A stretch of 64,000 nucleotides of DNA from assembly GCA_935421135.1 (NCBI GenBank), contig OW285194.1, positions 3,622,876 to 3,686,875 of the forward strand. The letters run 5' to 3'. Origin of the DNA: Bugulina stolonifera (taxonomy: Eukaryota; Bryozoa; Gymnolaemata; Cheilostomatida; Bugulidae). The position numbers were made by a program, and so were the translations under genes. How positions within the stretch are numbered: position 1 is the stretch's first letter; every line of letters starts with the position of its first letter. This document shows positions 36,292-47,960 of the stretch, one piece after another. The notes below the pieces were generated by a model, which worked only from the letters and a program-made list of their open reading frames with translations, was not told the DNA's origin and made no database searches.

Positions 36292-37657
36292 AATAAAATA
36301 GTATTTCCCTATTTGCGATCATCATTCTTTTCACTCAAACACAGCTACGCATATACAGAGTTTATGTCTATTTGTCTGTCTTCACACTTCTCTGATAAAC
36401 TGCTTCTGCAATGTTTTAGTTAAAATATGACATCTGAGTGGTACCAGTGCCACTCTCTTTAGAATTAAACATATATGCTGCATTTTTCCAACATGTAGAG
36501 TCTATAATTGCAATGCCCATGTGCATATTGGTATTCTAATGGGTTATTAGATTAATGTAAATGTAAATTAGAATTATTACTACATGTATTATTACAATAA
36601 TCATAACTTATTTAATAAATCTGTTTTCCAACCAAGAGATACACATGTCCACCGATACATGAAGTCTCGGTTCTCTGTGGAATTTAATTTAAAATATGTG
36701 TTTTGGCGAATGGGATATCTCTTTCTGTCCATGCATTTATTCACATAAGTGTGATCAAGTTCACAGTACCAGTACAACAGAAGTTAATGAGGACTATAAC
36801 CACAGACCAATAGACCACAAGTCACACCCCTACCATATATTATAGCCATTAAGATGTACCAGAAATAACAGTAACTATTATCCAGTAAACTGCAGTGTTT
36901 TTCTTGGCTAGCCAATAGAAATTAAATAAACAACCAAGCTCCCTATGACAGATTGATATAACTGATATTTTATTGTGTATGAATATTTTAGCCAATTAGA
37001 AATAAGTTTGATATTGTAAAATAGTATTACAAAAAGTATAAAAAGAAAGGACATCATATTATTAGACGCTTACTGAATGTTTACTGAGCGGTGAGCGCTT
37101 AACGCTTACTGATTTTGTATTTTACTCTAGTAAGTCATGAATATTTTACCTAGTTAACTTTGTATTTTAATGTGTGTATTTTTGTGTATAATCCCTGTTC
37201 TCGTTAAATAGATTGTGATTTGAATAATTAAATAGATCAAGGAATATGAAAGGAAATCAAAGTGGATTTATATTGAGTATACATATAAGGTATAGATAAA
37301 CGTGAAGTAGTACATTGATGCTTGAGCTAGCGATATATTGAGATAGATAAATTGAGGTGATAATTAGTATATGTATATGTGGATTAGATATACATGTGGA
37401 TAATTAGTAATTGAACTTGGAATTCTTGGAAGCGAATTGTGTAATACTTATTGAAGTTATTGTGGTAACCTTCGATATTGATACACATTAAGTGACATTG
37501 TAGTGTGTAATATATTGTGGATAATTCAGTGGATAATTTACGTACAGTGATTTGTGAATTGCGTATAATTGAAATAACCTTGAGATAGATATTGGTTAAT
37601 AGCACATGGTGAATAGTACGGTGAGATTTACGTGAATAGAGCATATAATCATATCAT
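36292..37657. other. Interval after unit 4 with an exon 1 relic
   Basis: At 36427 the sequence ATGACATCTGAGTGGTACCA resembles the exon 1 plus donor of other units (ATGACAGGTGAGTGATACCA type), but the donor GT is lost, so it is a dead exon 1. The rest (36500-37650) is AT-rich with no gene. A TATA-like GTATAAAAAG occurs at about 37038. Confidence 0.5.
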
Positions 37658-39421
37658 AGCTCTGCCCCCTGCAGGTAAAAAGCATTATCTCATAAATATT
37701 TGGAAAAGTGCTTGCCAAAGTCTAGCTGTAGAGCACAAAGTAATTTTTTTCTGTTGAACTCATAGATTAAGTAATTCTGGTTCACATGATAACCATTATG
37801 TTTGGCTGGATTAATTAGTCTCAATGTTAATCCTATTAAATGCCTTTCGTGTGCAGTTTGGTCAACAATTCCTTTGTGTGTTCTGCAGTAGAAAAGCATT
37901 ATCACTTGATAATGCTTTATTCATTCACATTTCATGCTGTAGCCATGCTTGCTATGCAGTCACACAAAGCATTATCTCAATGAAAATGTATATAAACTGA
38001 AATATTATAACATTTTGAATGTTAGGTAGTCCTTTAGCCATGCAGCCTGCACCAAGGAATAGCAAAAAAATGTGATGCTGTAGCACTCGCCAGGCTTTAA
38101 GTTAGCTTGTTTCACGACACATTCACCCTGAAAAATTGACTTGCTATGGAAATTACAGGCAGGTCATAGTGCTGAAGGTGTAATAACATCATCGCTAATA
38201 GCATCACACGACGAAGGCAAACAGTTTAATAACATATTAGTAATTTTTACTATAATATCTAATAATATTCCTTACTGTTTAGCCTAATATTACATGTATA
38301 TCAGATGACAAAAAATTATTATAATATTTATTGACTCATTTGTATATATAATGTAGTTTATAACATAATAACAATATAAAAATATGAGGTAGAACTTAGA
38401 TACAAATTTATACAGTAGTTTGTAGCATAGTCTAATGTAATAAATGTACACCATAACAATGTAATTAGACAAACATATTATGCTATCAGAATCAGAGAAT
38501 GAGAAGGCCATAAAAGTTTGGTGAAGTTCAACTTTGAGGAGGTATAACAACTAATCATACATGATTTACATGACGTAATTTTTGATAAATGATAATTCGT
38601 TATCTTTATGGTGGGCGTTTCTACTTATAAGCATGTGAAGTGGTTGGAAGTAGGAAATATCTGCTGATTAAAATAGGCCTTGCTGTAATCTTATGGACCT
38701 CTCGATGTCTGATTCTGACAGAAGGGGTCACATATGATATAATCATATTGCAGTGCGATACATTATGCTATATGTTCCATATTATAAAATGCATAATATT
38801 ACAATATTATATTGCACTGCAATAATTTATGACCATATTAAACTATGTGATAGTGCAATAATACATGGAAGGGATGGTATTGACGACAATGTTGTACCTT
38901 CAGCTCTGCGACTTGCCTATAATTTCCATATATTAATTCCATTTGTCAGAGTGAACGTTTGGTAAAGCAAGCTGACTTAAAGCCTGGCAAGTGCGACAGC
39001 ACCACAGTTTTTTGCTATTCCTTGGTGCAGGCTGCATGGCTAAAGGACTACCTAACATTGAAAATTTTATGATATTTCAGTTCATATACATTTTCATTGA
39101 GATAATGCTTTGTGTGACTGCATAGCAAGCATGGCTACATCATGAAATATGAATGAATAAAGCATTATCAAGAGTGATAATGCTTTTCTAGTGCAGAACA
39201 CACAATGGAATTGTTGACCAAACTGCACACAAAAGGCATTTAATAGGATTAACACTGAGACTAATTAATCCAGCCAAACATAATTGTTATTATGTGAACC
39301 AGAATTACCTAATATGCGAGTTCAACAGAAAAAATCAACTTTGTACTTGATAGGTAGACTTTGGCAAGCACTTCTCCAAATAATTGTGAGATAATGCTTT
39401 TTACCTGCAGGGGGCAGAGCT
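37658..39421. mobile_element. 1.76-kb foldback element with about 450-bp terminal inverted repeats
   Basis: The left arm (37658-38109) begins AGCTCTGCCCCCTGCAGG. The right arm (38968-39421) is its reverse complement with limited divergence over the full length. Each arm contains a short internal palindrome around AAGCATTATCACTTGATAAT. The 860-bp centre has no transposase-like frame; its open frames of 86 codons or fewer are AT-rich noise. A clear target duplication was not found. Long inverted termini with a non-coding centre fit a non-autonomous foldback-type DNA transposon. Confidence 0.9.
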
Positions 39422-41137
39422 GTACACTCTTTAGTAACTTGTCTGTCGGGCCAGTGAGCCGCGATTGTATTATTTAGAATTACTTATTTAGCCGTACAGG
39501 TTGCTGGTCGTCCTTGAGTTGCCCCATCTTATCATATACACACAGTGTTGTTTGCATACATATATCCTGACTTATTCGACCACTCGAACCTCCTAGAGAA
39601 CCCACGCAGTTACCTCCCTCGACATAGTTGATGGAGTTAGAGTGGTGTGTCACATCAGACCTACAACGACCCATATACATATTACCCACATACAAATGTA
39701 ATACATCCTACACACCTGGATCACCTCACCTGAGTTCCATCACACATTAATACCAGTCGAATACAGTTTAATAAATTGCATTATGTGGAGCTTTTACTGA
39801 GTAGTAGGTTATGCTACATTCATAAACAAAAAAGATATATTTAATAATGTTATTCATCTTGTTGAAGCTGAGAACAGCATTGGATACTCTGGCAAGTAAC
39901 AAGCTAACATACTACTGTAATATTTTCAGTGTTTATCTACATGCGGGAGCATGGGAAGGGCTTGGAAGTTGGTAGAGGACGACCAAGTGATCTTCCACAC
40001 ATTACATAAAAGTGTGAACAGTTATTAGGTGCTCTTGTTATTATACATGTACATGTATATCAGACGTAGGCCGATGCTGAGACTCATTAAAGAGTCCAGG
40101 GTCGACGTAGGTCTTGTAGACTTTACACTCCAGAGGAGTGCAATGAAAGATCTGATATTCTAGGATCTTAAGCCCGACGCTAGATTCATATAGAATCCGG
40201 GATGGACCTAAGTTGTAGAAGTGGTGTAGAGATATGCCTAAACGGGGATGGGGATGAACTCGAGCCGTATGGATTTATGGATCCGCCGGTGAAGTTACCC
40301 GCCTACAAGAGTAAGCCTCTATAGGTTTGAGTTAGGAGATGTTGCTTTATTAGAGCGCAATCAACAACTGATTTCATACAGAAAATGTGCTACGTTATAT
40401 ACTACATCTACGTACTTCCAGCAAAAAGAGGTCGATAAGGTATTGGCCGCCGATAAGATGTCAGGTCCGGAACTGATGCAACAACATGGATGATTCCACC
40501 CGACGTCGGCCACCAAAAGGGTCGGCCTTGACACAAAAGGTGCTTACAATGGTCCGTAACAGAGAGTATATAAGTATGAGCCTGTTCCAAGATATCCGCC
40601 TTGAAAAGTACATGGTAAAACACTCTGTTTAATACAATCAGACAAGAGAAGATAATTGCTTATAATATGCGGGAAAAACCAAGTGTAATTGCAATAATCT
40701 GATTGGTAGACAACAATAATAGAGCACACGATAAGTAGTTGATTATGATATAGTATAAGCATGCATGTATAATAATTGTACAAGGTAAGACAATAATGCA
40801 TGAATGAATAATAATATGGATAAGTGTCAATGTCACTGTATATAAAGCATAAGAACTCAGTCTATGTCCAGGCAGGCTGTTTCACCACACTACTTTAACC
40901 TATATCAGTGAACGTGAAGGACACGTCATGTTAACAAAAAAATGCACGAAGCCCACTAAATAATTCTGATTTTGCATGTAAATTTAGTTCTCAACAAAAC
41001 AGCTGCTGACAGACAGGTAAATTATACTAATAGTTGTTGAGACAGTACAGTGTGTTCACGTTAGGATTTTGCACATTGATATATCAATGTGCAAAGTCAG
41101 ATAATTATAACAGGCACATCAAATGCATCCAAGGAAA
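39422..41137. other. Less AT-rich interval, possibly retroelement-derived
   Basis: Minus-strand frames at 39480-39695 (contains VGSLGGSSGRISQDIC and DKMGQLKDDQQPVRLNK) and 40408-40623 (contains QGRPFWWPTSGGIIHVV) have an ordinary protein-like composition but match no family I know. On the minus strand a TATA-like TTATATACTC lies near 40570. A retroelement end is possible but unproven. Confidence 0.3.
40066..40220. repeat. Duplicated hairpin-rich segment
   Basis: Two related segments about 103 bp apart (40066-40120 and 40169-40220) each contain a 5-base-arm hairpin: GACTC/GAGTC at 40081-40096 and GATTC/GAATC at 40183-40197. Each is followed by GGTCGACGTAGG- or GGATGGACCTAAG-like sequence. Two more small hairpins lie between them: CACTCC/GGAGTG at 40126-40140 and AGATC/GATCT at 40149-40168. 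Confidence 0.55.
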
Positions 41138-41724
41138 AATCACTATGTACAGTGTACATGTAAAGTGTGTGACAATGATTCTACTGACAGCTCTTATCTT
41201 AATATACACGTGAGAACACAGTCATAAAGGAGAGAAACCATACAAATGCACAGCATGTAGTTGTAGATGCACTGAAGCTGGAAATCTCAAGCGCTGCTTA
41301 AAGATGCATACAGGAGAGATACTGCACAAACGATCTCAGAGATGTGCTCTGGCAGTGCAACTCAATCAGAATGTGCGAACACATACGGAGAATAACTCAT
41401 AAAAAGTCACCGAGTGTGAGTTTCGAGGTGCAAGGAGCAACACTCTCAATCAGCACTTGAGAGCAAATACGTGAGAGAGACCGTACAGTTGCCCAAAGTG
41501 TGATTGTTGATCTAAACATACAACAAATTTCACCAAACACTTGATCATTCATACTAGAGAGAAAGCAGACAAGTGCACGCAGTGTACTTATATATGTGGA
41601 TGTAGTTAATTGATGAGAGGGCAATACTCTATACATGTATAACACATCAAGTTACTGTTCTGTTGGAATTGCTTTTAAACAGTGGCATCCATGGGTCAGT
41701 GAAGAGCTTGTTTATAGTTTGTAG
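41138..41724 (+). pseudogene. Unit 5: decayed zinc-finger exon and WRPW-type exon relic
   Basis: From 41138 to about 41605 there are recognisable finger pieces in several frames: CKVCDNDSTDSSYLNIHVRT, then PYKCTACSCRCTEAGNLKRC, ECEFRGARSNTLNQHLRA and CPKCDC, broken by stops and lost Cys/His residues. Shortly after, at 41674-41724, a relic of exon 2 reads KQWHPWVSEELVYS before a stop. The order (fingers before the WRPW-type exon) shows that this is the end of one dead unit followed by the start of another, just ahead of unit 6. Confidence 0.75.
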
Positions 41725-41946
41725 ATAATTCTAAAGCTTCCAAATTTTTTACCGTAACGGCTAGCTTTATAAATAGCTGAATGATATTACACTGTATTTA
41801 TTTTTAGTCAGCTAGCTTTCTCACTGCAAAAGGAGCCAAGGTTTTGTTTTATTCTTCTCCGAGATATTCTTTCGTGCAGTTCATTTTGCTTTGGTGGTCG
41901 TTAACTTTTTCTGATGAATCATTTCATAAAGATTATTGACTAAAGC

Positions 41947-44900
41947 ATGGCAGGTAAGCAATTCTGATCACTCGTACATGTACATGTACTTTGATTAGCT
42001 TCCAGTAAAACTTGAAATTTAGGAAGTGAATAAAGTTTGACACCTGGTTTTGGTTGGATGATGGTGCACAGTGTAGAATTATTCAAGTTCATTATCACTT
42101 TTAGATATGTAATATTTACATGTACATATACACGTACATGTAGATGATAAATAGTGACACTTCAAAGAAACAGAAATGTTAAGGCTTGACATGTGAGCAA
42201 CATCAGTAGGTACATTTGTACATACATTCTGATGAGCAGCCGTAGTCTGAGGTTTTTTGCATGTAACAAACTATATTTATGGTTTATTACATGCACAGTA
42301 TATGCACTCAATTATCGCTTCTTTATGTTAGACCACCTTTCCATTCCACAGTTATGTAAGATCATGCAAGTGTCCATATGTGCATTTGATGGTATTGGAA
42401 ATTGCCGCATCAATACAATGTCCTAAAAAATAATGATCGTATATCGGTGGCACATTCAGGCTACCAACAGTGCATGTAATATAATTTTGTGGATGACTGT
42501 GCCTGCTGGGATACTAAGTCACATGGACAAGGTTGTATGACTTGATACTATATTAAATGTTGATTATTCAGTTATCAAACCGCATTTCTGTCTATACAGT
42601 CATTGGATGAAGTTCACGCATTCTCTTAATTTAGGTAAGAAGTTCAAGTTATGGCGTCCATGGATTAGTGAAGAGCCAGTTAATAGTAAACACACAGATA
42701 TACCTGACTATGGACACACTATGTTGTGCACTTCTACCCAGGGTTAGTATCAGTAGTATTTAGATATTCGACAACTAAGCATAGTGTTCAAATGACTCTC
42801 AATTACATGTACTACAGTAGACCAGGCATGTGTACTTTAACTATCGACATGTATGTAAATTATGTTTCAACCTGATCAGGATAAGGTTGTTTAGTATTGC
42901 AGAGTGCTGGTACAAATACTGGTACATAGTCATGTGTTGTAATGAAAACAGGTCATTTTTCGTTTCCCAAGGTACCCAATATTCTATAAAGTAAAAGGTT
43001 CATTGATAACCATGGAGCTAACTAAGCTCGGTCTTTTGCAAAAGTTGCTTAAAATGATAAGAACCAGATGAAAAATTGATTGTGACCAAATCTGAGACCT
43101 CGGCCTCCATTACATAAGTATAAAAAAGCAGTCATACATAGTAAGTTACAAGTTACAATGGATAGGGTAGAGTATATAAATGATTCAGCCATTGTAGTGC
43201 TAGTAGTAGTGTGGCATGAGATGACTATGTGTATCATTACTGCCTGGTCTCTACAGCACAACCCTAGATAACATGGAGTAAGTTTCAATTTTTCCACTCA
43301 GGGCTGTGATTTGAATAATTGGCCGCATGTATTAGGCCTATTGGTAGAAGAAAGCCGTCTTATACAGGTGGTGTGGCAACATAAGATACTGGCCCTGCCA
43401 ACAAAGGCAGTTACGTGCTGCCGACAATAAGAAAGCTAAAAAAAATTTATAAACTTGTGCTAGCTACCATAAATCTATAATTAATAAAATCTCTCACAAT
43501 TTATTTCCTACTGTACTCTTGCTATGCAAACAGCTAGAATTCTATAAGACATAACACAAAGAGTCATGTCCTTGTAACGAAGTTGTCTTAAAACCAGCAT
43601 TGAAGAGGGTTAACTCGTGAAGTGTGGGCAAATGGACACAATTTTCCATACAGTAGCACAAATTTAACAAATCTAAATAACAGAGGATGCATTGAACATA
43701 CATGTTACATGTATACGAACATCTAAACTGCATGTCATGACCCCAATTAAAGCAGCGTATGTGAGAACTTAGCTCTATTGTAAAGAATACAGATACATGT
43801 ATTTGATGTGCCTTGTGGAAGACTTGGGGAGAATGTTATGGATTTGGGAATCTTCTCCTATTTAGGTCGAACCTGGAAGTCATAGTTGTAACAATATTGT
43901 GTATCCACAGGCCAAACCTATTGTAGGATTTTTACTCCCAAAGTCCATAATACTACATGTATATCAACAAAATTTCCCTCTCTATTCTGTAACGAGCAGG
44001 TTATTATAATATTTTATACTCTATATTTTTACTCTAAAATAGTGCCTTCCCTTTGCAATGGCACATAATAAATATGGCTTCTTATTGGATGCAGTAGATT
44101 GTAGCCTACTCTAATCATACAGAACATTTGCGTCGTTCTACGATAGACATGATGATATTATTTTCTTTGTAAAAGTTTAGAACAGTGTTGAATACTCCCT
44201 CATGGGGCGAACTAACATAGAATTTGGCTCAGCTGGAAATGTTCGTATTACAGACACATCCCAAAGTGGTCAGTATGTCTGCTATACATCTGTAAGGAAT
44301 TAGAGTAGAATGGGTTAATAATATGGGTAATAATATTATATAATATACATTTTGTTACTTTGGTACTTAGCGTGATAAATGAATAATTTACAGGTGCAAA
44401 TTTGGACAGAGGTCTAGTAGAGAACCCTCAACCATTCGACTCCAATCTACAGGCCACCAAGAGTAAATTGCGAAATGAAGATTTGGAACAAACTCCTGTA
44501 ATAATAGATAATGAGCCAATGGGCAGTAGTTTTGCAGAAGATAGCCGTTCTGATCACCCAACACTTGGAGGATATACGTGTATAGATGGTGAATATTATA
44601 CTGAGCAGAGTTATGTGAGTAACGTAAAGGAAAGTCAGGAAGCTAATGTGGAACCGAACAGTCTCAGAACACATAAAGTTGACAAAACATACACGTGCAA
44701 AGTGTGTGATTATAGTTATACACGAATTGCTAATCTTAATGCACATACGAGGACACATACAGGAGAGAAATCATACAAATGTACAGAGTGCGATTATAGA
44801 TGTGCAGTAAAGTACACTCTTAATCGACATATGAGAAAACATACAGGAGAAAAACCATACAAATGTACAGTATGCAATTATATATGTACACGGGGCGGAA

Positions 44901-45118
44901 ATCTTAAGGTGCACATAAGAACACATACGAGAGAGAAGCCATACAAATGCACAGAGTGTCATTATAGATTTGCGCAAACAGTACATCTCAATCAACATAT
45001 GAAAACACATACGGGAGAGAAACCATACACATGTACAGTGTGTAACTATAGATGTGCACAGGCTGGATACATTAAGGTACACATGAGAAAACATACAGGA
45101 GAGAAACCTAACAGGTAG
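41947..45118 (+). CDS. Unit 6: C2H2 zinc-finger protein with WRPW motif, 5 fingers, truncated
   Basis: The exons are 41947-41953 (ATGGCAG, donor GTAAGC), 42635-42742 (GKKFKLWRPWISEEPVN) and 44394-45118. This gives 279 residues in one frame when exon 3 is skipped. The exon 3 relic (about 44177-44272, EYSLMGRTNIEFGSAG) has lost its usual acceptor and has an in-frame TAG, so skipping is needed. The spacer is shortened and diverged (contains EPMGSSFAED). Five complete fingers begin at about residue 138; contact residues are RANA, VYTR, RGNV, QVHQ and QGYV. The frame stops at 45116-45118 just before a sixth finger, whose pieces (ICGYKISTQSACLKAHMETH) continue in another frame to about 45200, with a seventh (FICTLCHCSF) after it. 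The protein has therefore lost its last two fingers through a small deletion. Confidence 0.78.
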
Positions 45119-45285
45119 CATATGCGGCTATAAAATATCTACACAGAGTGCATGTCTCAAAGCACACATGGAAACGCACACTAGGAAGTTATCATTTATT
45201 TGTACTTTGTGTCATTGTTCCTTTAGCTCAACTCCAGTTTAAAGATACACATGAAAACACATACTGAAATGAAAACATATTAGTC

Positions 45286-45718
45286 TAATACTGTGGATGG
45301 AAATCAAATGAATCACATGACAATTACAAGCTGTCAGAAACATTGCTATTAAAACCCAACAAATATTTTACAGCAGCATGTTTTCATTCTTTTATTATTT
45401 ACTACTGCCTTGTTCAGCCACAGTTTCCTCATAGTTAACAATTTTATCTTTTATGAGCTAATAAATAATTTAGGATGCAATGGCATATTTACTATCCTCG
45501 CCCAGTCATCTCCTGAGTGTTCTGTACCATAACCCATAGGCGATGCCTATTTAATAGCAGGTACATTGCATAGTACATGTACATGTAATATACCCTATGT
45601 GTAGATGTACAATGTAATATATGCATGTATATTTGCATGTACATGGGTGTTTTTTTGGAAACTGCAAACTGAAATATATTTTAGCCTCCAGTTTTCCCAT
45701 CTGCACACTTATTTGTAC
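45286..45718. other. 3' flank of unit 6
   Basis: The phrases ATTAAAACCCAACAAATATT and TACTGCCTTGTTCAGCCACA are shared, with drift, by the 3' flanks of unit 7 (about 53420-53500) and unit 8 (about 58910-58985), and the second also by the orphan block at about 60120-60300. This is a common 3' non-coding region. No gene. Confidence 0.6.
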
Positions 45719-47032
45719 ATGGGTGTTATAGATTAGTATATAGCTGTACGTAGCTTGCTAACTTTGATAGCTGTAGCCTATGTAGCTTGTTAACTTGTGC
45801 TGTACAAAGTGGTCACTTAATAAAAATAATGCCATCAGCAAAGATAAGAATTAATTGCATGATGGAGGTTTTCACAGATTTTGGGTGCCCAGAGGTGATA
45901 GTTACAAATAATGGCCCCCAGTTTAGAGGCATGGAATTGGCCAAGTTTTTTAAAGATTGGACAGTGGAGCACCGCACAAGTTCTCCTATATATCCCTCAG
46001 GCAATAGACCAGCAGAGCGCTGGGTAGGTGCAGTTAGGAGTATGATTAAAAAGTATAGCGCAGAAGGTAAGGATTGGTGGAAAGGTTTGTTATTATTGAG
46101 AAACACTCCAGTTGATCAGGGTTTACCCTCTCCAGCACAGCTTCTTCAAGGTAGGGTACTACGAGACAGTGTTCCAGTAATCCAAAGTAAGTATTTAGTC
46201 AATGGCGATAACATGAAAAGTGCAAAGGTGCAATTGGGAGACCGAAAAGCTAAACAGAAACACCATTTTCATGATGGTAAGTGTGGTCTAGAGGAACCTC
46301 CTTTGAATGTAGGGCACTATGGTTACCTTAAAGCAAGTAAAGGCACAGGGATACCAGGCAGTGTAAGAAATGTAGAGAAGCACATGTCATGTAAGATAAA
46401 CACACCAAGTGGTAACACTTATAGGCGAAATAGAGTGGGCATCCAGCCTAGCTTGATTGACGGCCCTCGGGGTGGTCCTCCGGCACCGCGGGTTGTGAGA
46501 GGGGCACCGGAGGTTGGGCCGGATGTTTCTGGGGCTGGCATGTGGTCGGGTACGGAATAAATGTATTTCAGTTGGGAATGGGACCAGGGTACCTGGCAGG
46601 GTAGGCTTGGAGAGGACTACTCGTAGTGGGCGGCAGGTACAATCACCTGCAAAATATGCAGATTATGAGAAGTAGGAGCTCACAGGGTGGAGCTTGGCTT
46701 GTAGTGGTTGCACCAATATATTTATTAATATTATTATTATTACGAGTGGTAGTAGTATTTCTGTTCATGTTCACAGTCCAGTAGTTACAAGTTATACTGA
46801 AGTTTAATGAATTGTCTATGTATGTATTATATCAAATTGTTTATGTTTTTAAATGTACTGTAGTCTTTTACAATTTGTCAGTTTATTCAAGGAAAGAAGG
46901 GTGATGTTATAGATTAGTATATAGCTGTACGTAGCTTGCTAACTTTGATAGCTGTAGCCTATGTAGCTTGTTAACTTGTGCTGCACAAAGTGGTCACTTA
47001 ATAAATGCCATCAGCAAAGATAAGACAATGGG
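45719..47032 (+). mobile_element. Internally deleted LTR retrotransposon, Ty3/gypsy-like
   Basis: Two direct repeats starting TGTTATAGATTAGTATATAG lie at 45724 to about 45851 and at 46905-47027. The second begins right after a purine tract (AAGGAAAGAAGGGTGA) and ends in AAGACA. Both sides carry the 5-bp duplication ATGGG (45719-45723 and 47028-47032). The LTRs are short (about 125 bp). Only about 1.05 kb of internal sequence remains, holding the C-terminal half of an integrase; gag, protease, reverse transcriptase, RNase H and a primer-binding site are missing. The intact target duplication suggests that the deleted form itself inserted, with enzymes supplied in trans, although later internal deletion cannot be excluded. 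Confidence 0.88.
45852..46675 (+). pseudogene. Integrase C-terminal fragment of the LTR element
   Basis: The frame to 46560 contains FTDFGCPEVIVTNNGPQF and, downstream, SSPIYPSGNRPAERWVGAV, the second half of a retroviral-type integrase catalytic core. The spacing between the position of the second catalytic Asp and the Glu of PAER is exactly 35 residues, as in the D-D-35-E family. The second Asp is Asn here (TNNG instead of the usual SDNG) and the region with the first Asp is absent, so it cannot be active. A typical Pol tail (TRSGRQVQSPAKYADYEK) follows in another frame at about 46601-46675, showing a frameshift. Confidence 0.85.
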
Positions 47033-47335
47033 GATAAAATTCTTGTTTTTTTCTTTTTTTATTCTTATGGCCGTACAGCACAATGTACAAGTAGACAAAC
47101 ATGCATTTAAAAAAATAGATGAACTAATACGTCTTCTACAGTATAACTCTTATCTTCCAAAACTTCACCCACTCTATATCTACTGTTAGGCATCATAACG
47201 GATAGCTGAAAAGTGCCTACAGTTACACATACACTATTTTACTGTAGATGTCGTATTGGTCTGTCTGTCTCTCTTCACCGTTATTCTGGCAAATACGTGT
47301 GTTATACACTATACATGTACATTTATATTTTAGTT

Positions 47336-47960
47336 AAATCATGACGGCGTGATATTCCGTAGAAATCTAACATTTTACATGATTCACTGGCATCCATATA
47401 CAATATGTGATGGCTGTTCTAGCAAGTTGTACAATTATGAAATTGTTTTAAATTGTTCTTGCTGATGGCACCACAAATAAATGCTGCTCAGTTGATGTCA
47501 ATGCTCTAACTCCATGTCACATGACAATAACTCAGCTAACAAGATTTTTACATGCATGAATTTCCACATGGAATCTAAGCCCCTTCATGCTGTCAACAAG
47601 AATATACATGCACCTCTAGCCAGTAATGAGTATAATTTTATTCATCTACGCTGTAGGTCAAGGTTTCATGGGTACCAGACATCATACCAACAACTCTATG
47701 CACTCCTGGATATCAGTTCAATCCGAAATACCAGTGCAGACTTCACTGAATTTTGGTAAAACAAAGAGGCTGTGGGCTCTTGTAGTGAGGTATTTCACAA
47801 ACTGCCACTATATTTTTATCGTAAAGTTATTGGTGGTCAAGTCTACCATTATATATTGTAAATACATGTACATGTAGCTAACTGATGCATTTTTGTAATC
47901 AACTAGCTTTCAAACAAGCAAACATCCAATTGTTTTCATCTGCTCACTCAAACGGAGTTA
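47336..47960 (+). pseudogene. Relic of a unit 5' region, paralogous to 54725-55290
   Basis: ATCATGACGGCGTGATATTC at 47339 recalls an exon 1 context but lacks a donor. From there to about 47960 the sequence parallels 54725-55290 in order: CTAACATTTTACATGATTCA, AATATACATGCACCTCTAGC, TTTTGGTAAAACAAAGAG, then TGATGCATTTTTGTAATCAA with the AGCTTTCAAACAAGCAAACA promoter-type block. No WRPW exon or fingers follow. Confidence 0.6.

Noticed and set aside
45787..45851. Start of the integrase frame as a real gene start
   Set aside because: It lies inside the 5' LTR, and the frame is a deletion remnant.
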